DNA from: an uncultured Bacteroidales bacterium
Lineage (GTDB): Bacteria; Bacteroidota; Bacteroidia; Bacteroidales; Paludibacteraceae
Direction of reading: 5' to 3'
Assembly (NCBI GenBank): GCA_902780235.1
Contig: CACZEL010000013.1
Coordinates: 1 to 64,000, forward strand
DNA length: 64,000 nt
Below the pieces are notes generated by a model. That model was not told the DNA's origin. It saw only the letters and a program-made list of their open reading frames with translations, and made no database searches. A program made the position numbers and the translations under genes. Shown here piece after piece: positions 27,201 through 33,532 of the stretch (position 1 is its first letter; each line of letters starts with the position of its first letter).

Positions 27201-27357
27201 CGGTCACCGTACCCACAGACGTTCCGCGTACCAAGACGGCAGCACCGATGATCGGATCGCCGGTTTTGGCATCTACTACTTCTCCTGACACTTGAACTTG
27301 AGCGAAGATAGGTATCGCCAAGAGTGCCATTCCAAAGATGATGATTAAACGTTTCAT
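24244..27357 (-). CDS. SusC-family TonB-dependent outer-membrane transporter
   Basis: This 1037-residue protein has a signal peptide (MKRLIIIFGMALLAIPIFA), an N-terminal carboxypeptidase-D-like domain (VSGEVVDAKTGDPIIGAAV...), and the TonB-box/plug region (EEVVVVGYGTQKKS, VNIRGIGTINDASPLYVVDG, AAIYGTKGANGVILVTTK). A C-terminal 22-strand barrel ends SVGANVVF. With the SusD protein it imports oligosaccharides using TonB energy. It follows rhaD with a 22-base gap, so transport and rhamnose catabolism appear to be transcribed together. The substrate is inferred to be a rhamnose-containing glycan. Confidence 0.94.
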   Translation of the reverse strand: MKRLIIIFGMALLAIPIFAQVQVSGEVVDAKTGDPIIGAAVLVRGTSVGTVTDMDGRYELSVQTQEAVLEFSYMGYVSQTLPASKAKRVLLSEDMQALEEVVVVGYGTQKKSVVTAAISKVTADDLEKVIPTRVDNMLKGKASGVTITSSSGQPGAGTRVNIRGIGTINDASPLYVVDGMPVGNIDYLNPTDIESIEVLKDAASAAIYGTKGANGVILVTTKNGSFEQKVSINYDMNIGWQNPWKMKAVLNGPWYQTILNESRINDGSTPYFLVITTDPGTNWQDELFNYNAPVQSHQVSVNGGGKHVTYFVSFGYFDQQGIVGGNFKRSNYTRYSVRDNNVYKIIDTNERKWLNHLTLTSNISYSNVAATGIAENSAFYSPLGSALLIDPTQPVYASDPDAVLTKYPTAVTDKDGRVYSIPNITMSEVINPIASLELPGGWNYSDRFTGNLTAELEIYDGLKFKSSFNTDFNFGRYDGYGYPYYLSSGGAGSSINSSVSSSQSRTFTWQVENLLFYDHEFSGHEIGFLLGQSASKTSYSYVSGTAYDLPSNDPYKATIDYAQGSVNDQRTSGGRSYSANASYFARINYNYKERYIFQGSLRCDGSDKFGRNNRWGLFPSFSLGWNIAHEDFWEKVPEAFSGLKIRASWGMNGNDRISDFAYTSLIVSGSNYTFGRGEAEAIITGVRQGRLANPNLKWETSRQTDVGIEFGFLSNALTFNLDWFYKTTEDMLMPALLPSYVGIEQPWTNGGKMLNWGIEADLRYKFHAGPVNFDISGNITYLKNKLIDYGNETGSSNLDNVQGVGVVSRALNGEVYPFFYGYKTDGLFQTQAEIDSYVNANGQLLQPNAHPGDVRFVDFNGDGQINDDDRTKIGKGMPDITYAFTFSVDWNGLDLSLFFQGIAGNQIFDATRRPDLSLSNQPAWMLERWTGANTSTRIPRVTEQDPNNNWRSSDLYIKNGSYLRLKTLQFGYSLPQKWMKTIHFQKIRVYFSAENLLTFTSYDGFDPEIGSGGTSIGIDAGCYPQSRTLSVGANVVF

Positions 27358-27379
27358 ATACTTGTTCGTTATTTATGAT

Positions 27380-28198
27380 TCAACAAGGACGCGATTTGGG
27401 GAGATGGAAAATCTCCTGTACATCTTTCATTGCTTGGTCAGACAAGCCTTCAGGTTCTCCTCCCATCGCGCGGGCAGACATGAAGATGATAGCCGCTTTG
27501 TTCAGTACATCTACCTGGTCAAAGGCATCCATGATATCCTGGCCTACGGCAAAGACACCATGCTTTTCCCACATGGTAACATCGTAATGTTGTATTTGCT
27601 TGAGTGTCGCTTGTGCCAGTTCCATTGAACCCGGTACTTCGTACGGCACCCATCCGATGCCTAAAGGAGCAAAAGCGAGTGTTTCGGGGATCATGGACCA
27701 CAACGTACGCGTCATGCTTTGACTGGCTTTGAATCGAGGTAAATGAGACATGGCCACTAACTCAATCGGGTGGGTGTGCAGAGTTGCCTTATAACAACTA
27801 CCGGACTCCAAAAGATAATTCTGCACCATCAGGTGCGAAGGCAGTTCGGAGGTAGGCATGACGGGATTATCGGCTATGATTTCGTAATGCGCAGCATCGT
27901 CTGTGATACGGATGATAGCGCCGTTGCCCATCGGATCACGCGCTAAATCGCGCATCCGTTTTTGCGTGCCCTTGGCATAGAAATAATGTCCCTTTAACAT
28001 AGGAAGTGTCGTGCCGATAGCGATAGGTTCACTCAGCGCAGGCATAGATGCCCACTGCGGTGTAGCAAACTCCGTGACACGCACCGTAATATTACCGCCA
28101 TTCCTTTCTCCCCAACCTTTTTGCCAGATATATCCCGCTACTTCGGCTACTTGGGCGATAACGTAAGCAAATTCCTTATTTGTATCCAATATACTCAT
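27380..28198 (-). CDS. rhaD: Rhamnulose-1-phosphate aldolase
   Basis: This 272-residue class II aldolase of the AraD/FucA family is close to the 274 residues of the E. coli enzyme. It has the N-terminal KGWGERNGGNITVR, the zinc-binding HTHP (TLHTHPIELVAMSHL) and a third ligand region WEKHGVFAVG. It splits L-rhamnulose 1-phosphate into dihydroxyacetone phosphate and L-lactaldehyde in the cytoplasm. Its start overlaps the rhaT stop by four bases, and susC follows. I see no lactaldehyde-processing gene in the window. Confidence 0.94.
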   Translation of the reverse strand: MSILDTNKEFAYVIAQVAEVAGYIWQKGWGERNGGNITVRVTEFATPQWASMPALSEPIAIGTTLPMLKGHYFYAKGTQKRMRDLARDPMGNGAIIRITDDAAHYEIIADNPVMPTSELPSHLMVQNYLLESGSCYKATLHTHPIELVAMSHLPRFKASQSMTRTLWSMIPETLAFAPLGIGWVPYEVPGSMELAQATLKQIQHYDVTMWEKHGVFAVGQDIMDAFDQVDVLNKAAIIFMSARAMGGEPEGLSDQAMKDVQEIFHLPKSRPC

Positions 28199-29223
28199 AC
28201 CAATTGAGGAATAAAACTACTGATTATTAAGATCACAATACCGATGGAAAGCACTATTATAGTTCGTTTGGAACAGCCTTTCCATTCTTTGAGGAGAATG
28301 CCCCATAGATTGGAGAATACCACGTTCAACGCCATTAAGATACAGAACGAGAGCGTCATGAGTTGCGGGCTCTCCACCAAGAAACCTTTTCCTAATGACA
28401 GACCGAAGAACTGGCTATACCATAGTGCTCCGGCGAGTATGCAGAACAGCAGGTTGTTTGCCCAAACATGTCCCTTACGGTAATCTCCGAAAGTATGATT
28501 CTTTGCATTCTGCCATAAGCAATACACCATATTGGTCACGAATCCGCCCAAGGTCACCAACAATGTAGCCGGCAAGGAACGGAACATGGCATTCGTGCCC
28601 TCGAAGTGAATATCTGCGCCGAAGGTAAGTCCTACATTAAAACATCCGGACATAAAACCTGCGAGGAGAGCAATCACGATACCTTTGCCAAAATTGAACT
28701 CAGTCTTATCGGTCTCTTTGTCGTTGGCTTTTTCATGACTTTTCATCGCACCCGCTACACCAATGACAGCGATTCCGACGAGCGTCACAGCGACACCAAT
28801 CAGGACAGCTGCTGTTAACTGGGACAAAGCATTCATCTCCGGGAAGAATACATGCAACAACACAGGTCCCATGATCGTACCCAAACCGGCGCAGGTGCCC
28901 AAGGCAATACTCTGGCCTAAAGCCACTCCAAGATACCGCATCGACAGGCCGAATGTCAAACCGCCGACTCCCCACAGTACTCCGAAAAGCACCGTCATCC
29001 AAAGTTGGAAAGCAGGAGCACACACCAAAAGGTTCGTCAAACTCTCTCCGGCCGGAACGGCCAATAGGGCTCCGCAAAGAGGGAAGATCACCCACGCAAA
29101 AACACCCTGTACCAACCAATATGACTCCCACGACCACTCGCGGATGCGATTGATCGGCACATAGCAGCTGGATTGGCAGAAAGCGCCGATGGCGATGATC
29201 AAAAGGCCAATAAAGATGTTCAT
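28195..29223 (-). CDS. rhaT: L-rhamnose/proton symporter
   Basis: This 342-residue integral membrane protein has about ten hydrophobic helices and matches RhaT in length (344 in E. coli) and order. Recognisable parts include CYVPINRIREWSWESYWLVQGVFAW near the N-terminus, GLTFGLSMRYLGVALGQSIALG, and GALWYSQFFGLSLGKGFL near the C-terminus. It brings free L-rhamnose across the inner membrane with protons. It sits between rhaA and rhaD, with a three-base gap to rhaA and a four-base overlap with rhaD. Confidence 0.94.
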   Translation of the reverse strand: MNIFIGLLIIAIGAFCQSSCYVPINRIREWSWESYWLVQGVFAWVIFPLCGALLAVPAGESLTNLLVCAPAFQLWMTVLFGVLWGVGGLTFGLSMRYLGVALGQSIALGTCAGLGTIMGPVLLHVFFPEMNALSQLTAAVLIGVAVTLVGIAVIGVAGAMKSHEKANDKETDKTEFNFGKGIVIALLAGFMSGCFNVGLTFGADIHFEGTNAMFRSLPATLLVTLGGFVTNMVYCLWQNAKNHTFGDYRKGHVWANNLLFCILAGALWYSQFFGLSLGKGFLVESPQLMTLSFCILMALNVVFSNLWGILLKEWKGCSKRTIIVLSIGIVILIISSFIPQLV

Positions 29224-29226
29224 GGT

Positions 29227-30483
29227 TTATCCGCGTTTGCTGGTTATTTCTTTTTCGTATTGCTCAATCTCAGCAATGAAATCCAATCCTACAGGCACAT
29301 TGTTGCGAACACAGAACTCATCATATACAGCCTGCCAAGGAAGGCTCTTCTCCTCCTCCATCCATGCCAATTTCTGGAAACCACGTTCAGCTATCTCATG
29401 AGTATGGATTGTTTTAACCGGTTCTAACAAAGCACGAAGCATACACCGCTGGGCGGCGCGTGAACCGATGACGTATGCTCCGATACGGTTGATGCTACCA
29501 TCGAAATAGTCCAAACCGTAATGTACTCTATCTGTTGCACCGGCACGAACAATCTCTTGGAAGAGTTCTAAAGTCGGGTCATCCATGATGGTGACATGAT
29601 CAGAATCCCAACGAACAGGACGGCTGACATGTAACATCAACTCGGGCACAAAAAGCAACATACTCGATACCTTATCTGCCACTGACTCCGTCGGATGGAA
29701 ATGACCGGTATCCAATGTGATCATTACGTTGTTTTTTGATGCGTAAGCCGTATAGAAATCATTGCTTCCCACGGTCATCGTCTCCAGGCCAATACCGAAT
29801 ACTTTACTCTCCAGACTCGGTTTCTCCCATGGGTATTTCTCTTTCAAAATCTCATCCAGACTCTCTTTGAGCAGACTGCGATATAGCAGACGATCCACAG
29901 TCAGATCTTTGGATCCGTCATGTATCCATAGATTGATGATGCACGGATCTTGTTGGGCTTCGCCTATCGCATTGGCAATTGCCCGACAGCGTTTCATATG
30001 CTCAATCCAGAAATCACGGATGTCCTTATCCGGATGGGAGATGGTCAAATTGCCCGACTTGGGGTGGGAGAAATTCGTACTGTTGAAATCCAGTTTGGTA
30101 TCGTGCTCACGAGCCCATTCAATCCATCCGCGGAACATGTTGATATCGCATTCGTTACGGTCAATCATCTTGCCGTTAAATTCTCCATAAATCTCATGCA
30201 GGTTGAGCCGGTGGTTGCCGGGAATCAGACTCTTGGCTTTCAAAATATCCATTCGCAGTTCATCTATGTTTCTCGCCTTGCCGGGATAATTTCCGGTAGA
30301 TTGAATACCGCCGGACATAGCACCTGCTTTTGGTTCAAAACCACACACATCATCTGCCTGCCAACAGTGCATAGACAGATGGAAATCTTGCATTTGACGA
30401 AGCACTTGCTCCGTATCGACACCTAACGCGGCGTAACGCTCTTTGGCAATCTGATATGCCGCATGTACGAGTTGATCTTTCAT
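29227..30483 (-). CDS. rhaA: L-rhamnose isomerase
   Basis: This 418-residue cytoplasmic enzyme matches the 419-residue E. coli RhaA. Family segments include SMHCWQADDVCGFE, GIQSTGNYPGKARN, LDFNSTNFSHPKSG, IWIHDG-type LWIHDGSKD, ITLDTGHFHPTE (metal ligands) and HVSRPVRWDSDHV. It converts L-rhamnose to L-rhamnulose using Mn2+ or similar metals. It overlaps the rhaB stop by four bases. Confidence 0.95.
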   Translation of the reverse strand: MKDQLVHAAYQIAKERYAALGVDTEQVLRQMQDFHLSMHCWQADDVCGFEPKAGAMSGGIQSTGNYPGKARNIDELRMDILKAKSLIPGNHRLNLHEIYGEFNGKMIDRNECDINMFRGWIEWAREHDTKLDFNSTNFSHPKSGNLTISHPDKDIRDFWIEHMKRCRAIANAIGEAQQDPCIINLWIHDGSKDLTVDRLLYRSLLKESLDEILKEKYPWEKPSLESKVFGIGLETMTVGSNDFYTAYASKNNVMITLDTGHFHPTESVADKVSSMLLFVPELMLHVSRPVRWDSDHVTIMDDPTLELFQEIVRAGATDRVHYGLDYFDGSINRIGAYVIGSRAAQRCMLRALLEPVKTIHTHEIAERGFQKLAWMEEEKSLPWQAVYDEFCVRNNVPVGLDFIAEIEQYEKEITSKRG

Positions 30484-31808
30484 ATTGAATATTGTTTGTT
30501 TTTTTGCATTTGTACTTGTATGTTTCCCAGTGCTGTCGCTTCTGCTGCACCGGTAATTACCGGCACACCTACGGCTTTTTCCGTCAATTGATTAAGGTAA
30601 GTGTTCCGTGCGCCTCCGCCGATGATATACAACGATCCAATCTCCCACAGAGCCAATTGTTGTAACATACGGAATACTTCTCCGTAACGATAGGCCAACG
30701 AATGGAATATGCATGCTACGATTTCGGCATCCGTCATGGTATGACCGTTACATACCTCATCCAGCATACTCGAAGGATTAGCAAAACGAGCATCGTCCGG
30801 ATTGAACAAATGCGTAGGTTCAGTTATTGTCTTGGCCATCTCTATCAGTTGTGGATGGGAATAGTCTTTCCCTTGGGCCGCCCATTCCTTGCGGCATTGC
30901 TCAAGGATCCACATGCCGGTGATATTCTTCAGCACCCGAACCGTCCCTTCTATGCCACCTTCGTTGGTAAAATTCATCTGCTCACTCTGTTTGTTGATGA
31001 GAGGATGATCTGATACGATACCCATCAGACTCCATGTTCCACTGGACAGATATGCCGTATGTTTGCCATCATACATACGCGGCACGGTAGCGACTGCACT
31101 TGCCGTATCGTGACCCGCAATAGCTATGACCGGGATGTCGTATCCGAAATCCGCAATCTCAGACTTCAGCACTCCGATGCGTTCTCCCGGCATCACAAGC
31201 TTAGGGAAACAAGACATACGTGCACCGCAAGCTTCTACCAACAGCACATCTAGTTCACGCGTATGAGCATTAAGCAACTGAGAAGTTGAGAGAATGGTAT
31301 ATTCGCATACCATTTTACCTGTCAGCATGTAACTCACATAATCAGGCATGAACAGGTATTTATCCGCTTGCTCAAAGGGTGCATAATGTTGCGTATGGCA
31401 GGCATAGAATTGGAAGATCGTATTGAAGGGCAAAAATTGGATACCTGTTTTTTTGTAGATAAGCTCGCGCGGTACAATTCGGAAGAAATCCTCCATAATT
31501 CCATTTGTATAAGGATCTCTGTATGCTCGCGGGTGTGCAATCGCACGTCCCTCTTTTATATAAACGACATCCACCCCCCAAGTATCCACACCTATTCCTG
31601 ATACATGTAGATCTTTACGATTCGCCAACAAGCGAAGACCCTTTTGAATCTCCTTCATTAGTTTATCGATATCCCAGAAACACATTCCATCCCGCTCATA
31701 CACTTGGTTGGAGAAACGATGGACATCTTCCAGAGTACGGCCGTCAGAAGAAATAATGATACGACCGCTGGTGGCTCCTAAATCTATGGCACAATAGGTA
31801 TTTTCCAT
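30480..31808 (-). CDS. rhaB: Rhamnulokinase
   Basis: This 442-residue FGGY-family kinase is somewhat shorter than E. coli RhaB (489). It has the N-terminal phosphate loop CAIDLGATSGRIII, GVDTWGVDVVYI, SSGTWSLMGIV in the second domain, and IIGGGARNTYLNQLTEKAVGVPV near the end. It phosphorylates L-rhamnulose at O1 with ATP. It is the first gene of the rhaBATD-susCD-hydrolase train and has a -7 promoter box 20 bases upstream of the ATG. Confidence 0.94.
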   Translation of the reverse strand: MENTYCAIDLGATSGRIIISSDGRTLEDVHRFSNQVYERDGMCFWDIDKLMKEIQKGLRLLANRKDLHVSGIGVDTWGVDVVYIKEGRAIAHPRAYRDPYTNGIMEDFFRIVPRELIYKKTGIQFLPFNTIFQFYACHTQHYAPFEQADKYLFMPDYVSYMLTGKMVCEYTILSTSQLLNAHTRELDVLLVEACGARMSCFPKLVMPGERIGVLKSEIADFGYDIPVIAIAGHDTASAVATVPRMYDGKHTAYLSSGTWSLMGIVSDHPLINKQSEQMNFTNEGGIEGTVRVLKNITGMWILEQCRKEWAAQGKDYSHPQLIEMAKTITEPTHLFNPDDARFANPSSMLDEVCNGHTMTDAEIVACIFHSLAYRYGEVFRMLQQLALWEIGSLYIIGGGARNTYLNQLTEKAVGVPVITGAAEATALGNIQVQMQKNKQYSI

Positions 31809-31827
31809 GACTTATCAATTGACGGTG

Positions 31828-31835
31828 CAAAATTA
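31828..31835 (-). promoter_or_regulatory. -7 box (TAATTTTG) of the rhaBATD-sus locus
   Basis: On the minus strand TAATTTTG lies 20 bases upstream of the rhaB ATG. The base triplet at the ideal -33 position is ATG, not TTG. The promoter looks weak without help, which fits activation by an AraC-type regulator. Confidence 0.55.
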
Positions 31836-31968
31836 CAATAAAAATCTGAGATACACATCTTTTTGTTGATAAAAAAGTTTTGCTTTTTGATTTTCTTTCG
31901 TTTTTTGATATTTTTATCTAAAATCGTTTCTATTCCTAATACGTTAAAGAAAAATGCCATCTTTTGCA

Positions 31969-31987
31969 ACGTTTCGGTACGTTTCGA
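31969..31987. promoter_or_regulatory. Direct repeat ACGTTTCG in the divergent rhaB/transporter region
   Basis: ACGTTTCGG and ACGTTTCGA occur one helical turn apart in the 294-base region between two divergent operons. Same-face direct repeats can bind AraC or response-regulator dimers. Which operon they would serve is unknown. Confidence 0.35.
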
Positions 31988-32028
31988 ATCAAAAATACAC
32001 AAAAAATACGAAAAAATGCACTAAACTC

Positions 32029-32059
32029 TTGCGTAATTCAAAAAAATGTTGTAATTTTG
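32029..32059 (+). promoter_or_regulatory. Promoter of the sugar transporter-SusCDE operon
   Basis: TTG at 32029-32031, a 20-base spacer and TAATTTTG at 32052-32059 match the Bacteroidota consensus. Transcription would start near 32066, about 37 bases upstream of the ATG at 32103. Confidence 0.75.
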
Positions 32060-32102
32060 TGCCCGATTTTGTAAAGTACATTTATCAAAACATATACATA
32101 CC

Positions 32103-33455
32103 ATGCAGAAAAGGAATTTATCCTTTACACAACTCTTCAATCTGAGTTTTGGATTTTTCGGAGTTCAAATCGCGTACGCGCTTCAGAGCGCAAACATCTC
32201 CCGCATTTTTGCTACTTTGGGTGCAGACCCTCACACGCTGAGTTTCTTCTGGATTCTTCCGCCGTTGATGGGTATGATCGTGCAGCCCTTGGTAGGTAAG
32301 TATTCGGACAAGACCTGGAATCGTCTGGGGCGTCGTAAACCGTACCTGCTCGTAGGTGCGCTGATCGCCGTTGCCGTGATGCTGCTGCTGCCGAATGCCG
32401 GTAACTTCACCTTCACGCAGTCCCTCTTCCTCGGTCTGAATGCCGCGATGTGGTTCGGCCTGTTCAGCCTGATGTTCCTGGATACCAGTATCAACATTGC
32501 CATGCAGCCGTTCAAGATGATGGTAGGCGACATGGTGAACGAGGAGCAGAAGGGTACGGCGTACGCTATCCAATCGGCGCTGTGTAACGCCGGTTCGGTG
32601 GTAGGTTACCTCTTCCCGATCTTCTTTACATGGATCGGCATTGCGAACACCGCTCCCGAAGGCGTCATACCTGATTCCGTCAAATGGTCGTTCTATGCAG
32701 GCGCAGCGATCCTGATCCTGTGCTCGCTCTATACCTTCGCTACCGTCAAAGAACTCAATCCGCAGGAATACGCGGAGTTCCACGGAATAAGCCAAGAGCC
32801 AAAAGCTAAGAGCCAAGAGCCGGAGAAGGGCTTTATCCAATTGCTCAAGGAAGCGCCGTCCGCATTCTGGACGGTAGGCCTCGTGCAGTTCTTCTGCTGG
32901 GCAGCGTTCATGTATATGTGGACCTATTCGAACGGCGCTATCGCCGCCAACTGCTTCGGTTGGGATGAGATCAAGGCCAATGCGGCCGAAGAGGCATTCC
33001 AGATCGCCGGCAACTGGGTAGGCGTGGTGTTCTGCGTGCAAGCCGTAGGTTCGCTCCTCTGGGCGGCTTTCCTGCCGAAACTCGAGCACTGGTGCGGCAA
33101 CAAGGGCGCTTATGCGATCTCGCTCATCGTAGGTGCGATCGGATTCATCTCCGTCTATTTCGTACATGACCAATACGTCCTCTGGCTCAGCTACGCCCTC
33201 ATCGGTGCCGCTTGGGCTGCAATGTTGGCGCTGCCGTTCACAATCGTCACCAACGCCATCAAGGGAGGAAACATGGGATATTACCTCGGCCTGTTCAACT
33301 GCACCATCTGCGTTCCGCAGATCGTGGCAGCCCTCTGCGGTGGTTTATTCCTTAAATATATATGCGCGCACGTACAAGCCGGCATGCTCGTTGTAGCAGG
33401 ATGCCTCCTGATCTGCGGTGCGGCAGCGGTCTTCGCCATTAAGGAGAAGGAATAA
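32103..33455 (+). CDS. MFS/GPH-type sugar transporter (SLC45-like)
   Basis: This 450-residue protein has about 12 hydrophobic helices. Sequence features of the sucrose/maltose (SLC45, GPH-like) transporters include NLSFGFFGVQIAYALQSANISRIF, PLVGKYSDKTWNRLGRRKPYLLVGA (the loop 2-3 D-x5-GRR motif) and LMFLDTSINIAMQPFKMMVGDMV. The central cytoplasmic loop contains a repeat-derived insert (SQEPKAKSQEPE). It probably imports a disaccharide or short malto-oligosaccharide across the inner membrane after SusCD uptake. It is the first gene of the plus-strand operon. No sugar-cleaving enzyme is encoded beside it. Confidence 0.85.
   Translation: MQKRNLSFTQLFNLSFGFFGVQIAYALQSANISRIFATLGADPHTLSFFWILPPLMGMIVQPLVGKYSDKTWNRLGRRKPYLLVGALIAVAVMLLLPNAGNFTFTQSLFLGLNAAMWFGLFSLMFLDTSINIAMQPFKMMVGDMVNEEQKGTAYAIQSALCNAGSVVGYLFPIFFTWIGIANTAPEGVIPDSVKWSFYAGAAILILCSLYTFATVKELNPQEYAEFHGISQEPKAKSQEPEKGFIQLLKEAPSAFWTVGLVQFFCWAAFMYMWTYSNGAIAANCFGWDEIKANAAEEAFQIAGNWVGVVFCVQAVGSLLWAAFLPKLEHWCGNKGAYAISLIVGAIGFISVYFVHDQYVLWLSYALIGAAWAAMLALPFTIVTNAIKGGNMGYYLGLFNCTICVPQIVAALCGGLFLKYICAHVQAGMLVVAGCLLICGAAAVFAIKEKE
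32791..32821. repeat. Heptamer repeat GCCAAGA inside the transporter gene
   Basis: The units are GCCAAGA, GCCAAAA, GCTAAGA, GCCAAGA and GCC. They encode the central-loop insert of the transporter. The 19-base string GCCAAGAGCCAAAAGCTAA also occurs, on the other strand, at the fusion joint of the gene at 59014-60354. Confidence 0.75.
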
Positions 33456-33500
33456 TCGAGACCTCGAGATCTCGAGATGACGAGACCTCGAAAAGATGAA
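33456..33500. repeat. CTCGAGA-type tandem repeat after the transporter gene
   Basis: Degenerate units TCGAGAC, CTCGAGA, TCTCGAG, CGAGACC and TCGAAAA begin immediately after the stop codon at 33455. They include the perfect palindrome CTCGAGATCTCGAG. The array fills about half of the spacer before susC. Confidence 0.6.
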
Positions 33501-33532
33501 ACTCAACAAACACAAAATAACTAACAATCATT

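Noticed and set aside
32118-33173. A 351-codon open frame antisense to the transporter gene
   Set aside because: The plus frame encodes a clear 12-TM transporter; the antisense product has no recognisable feature.
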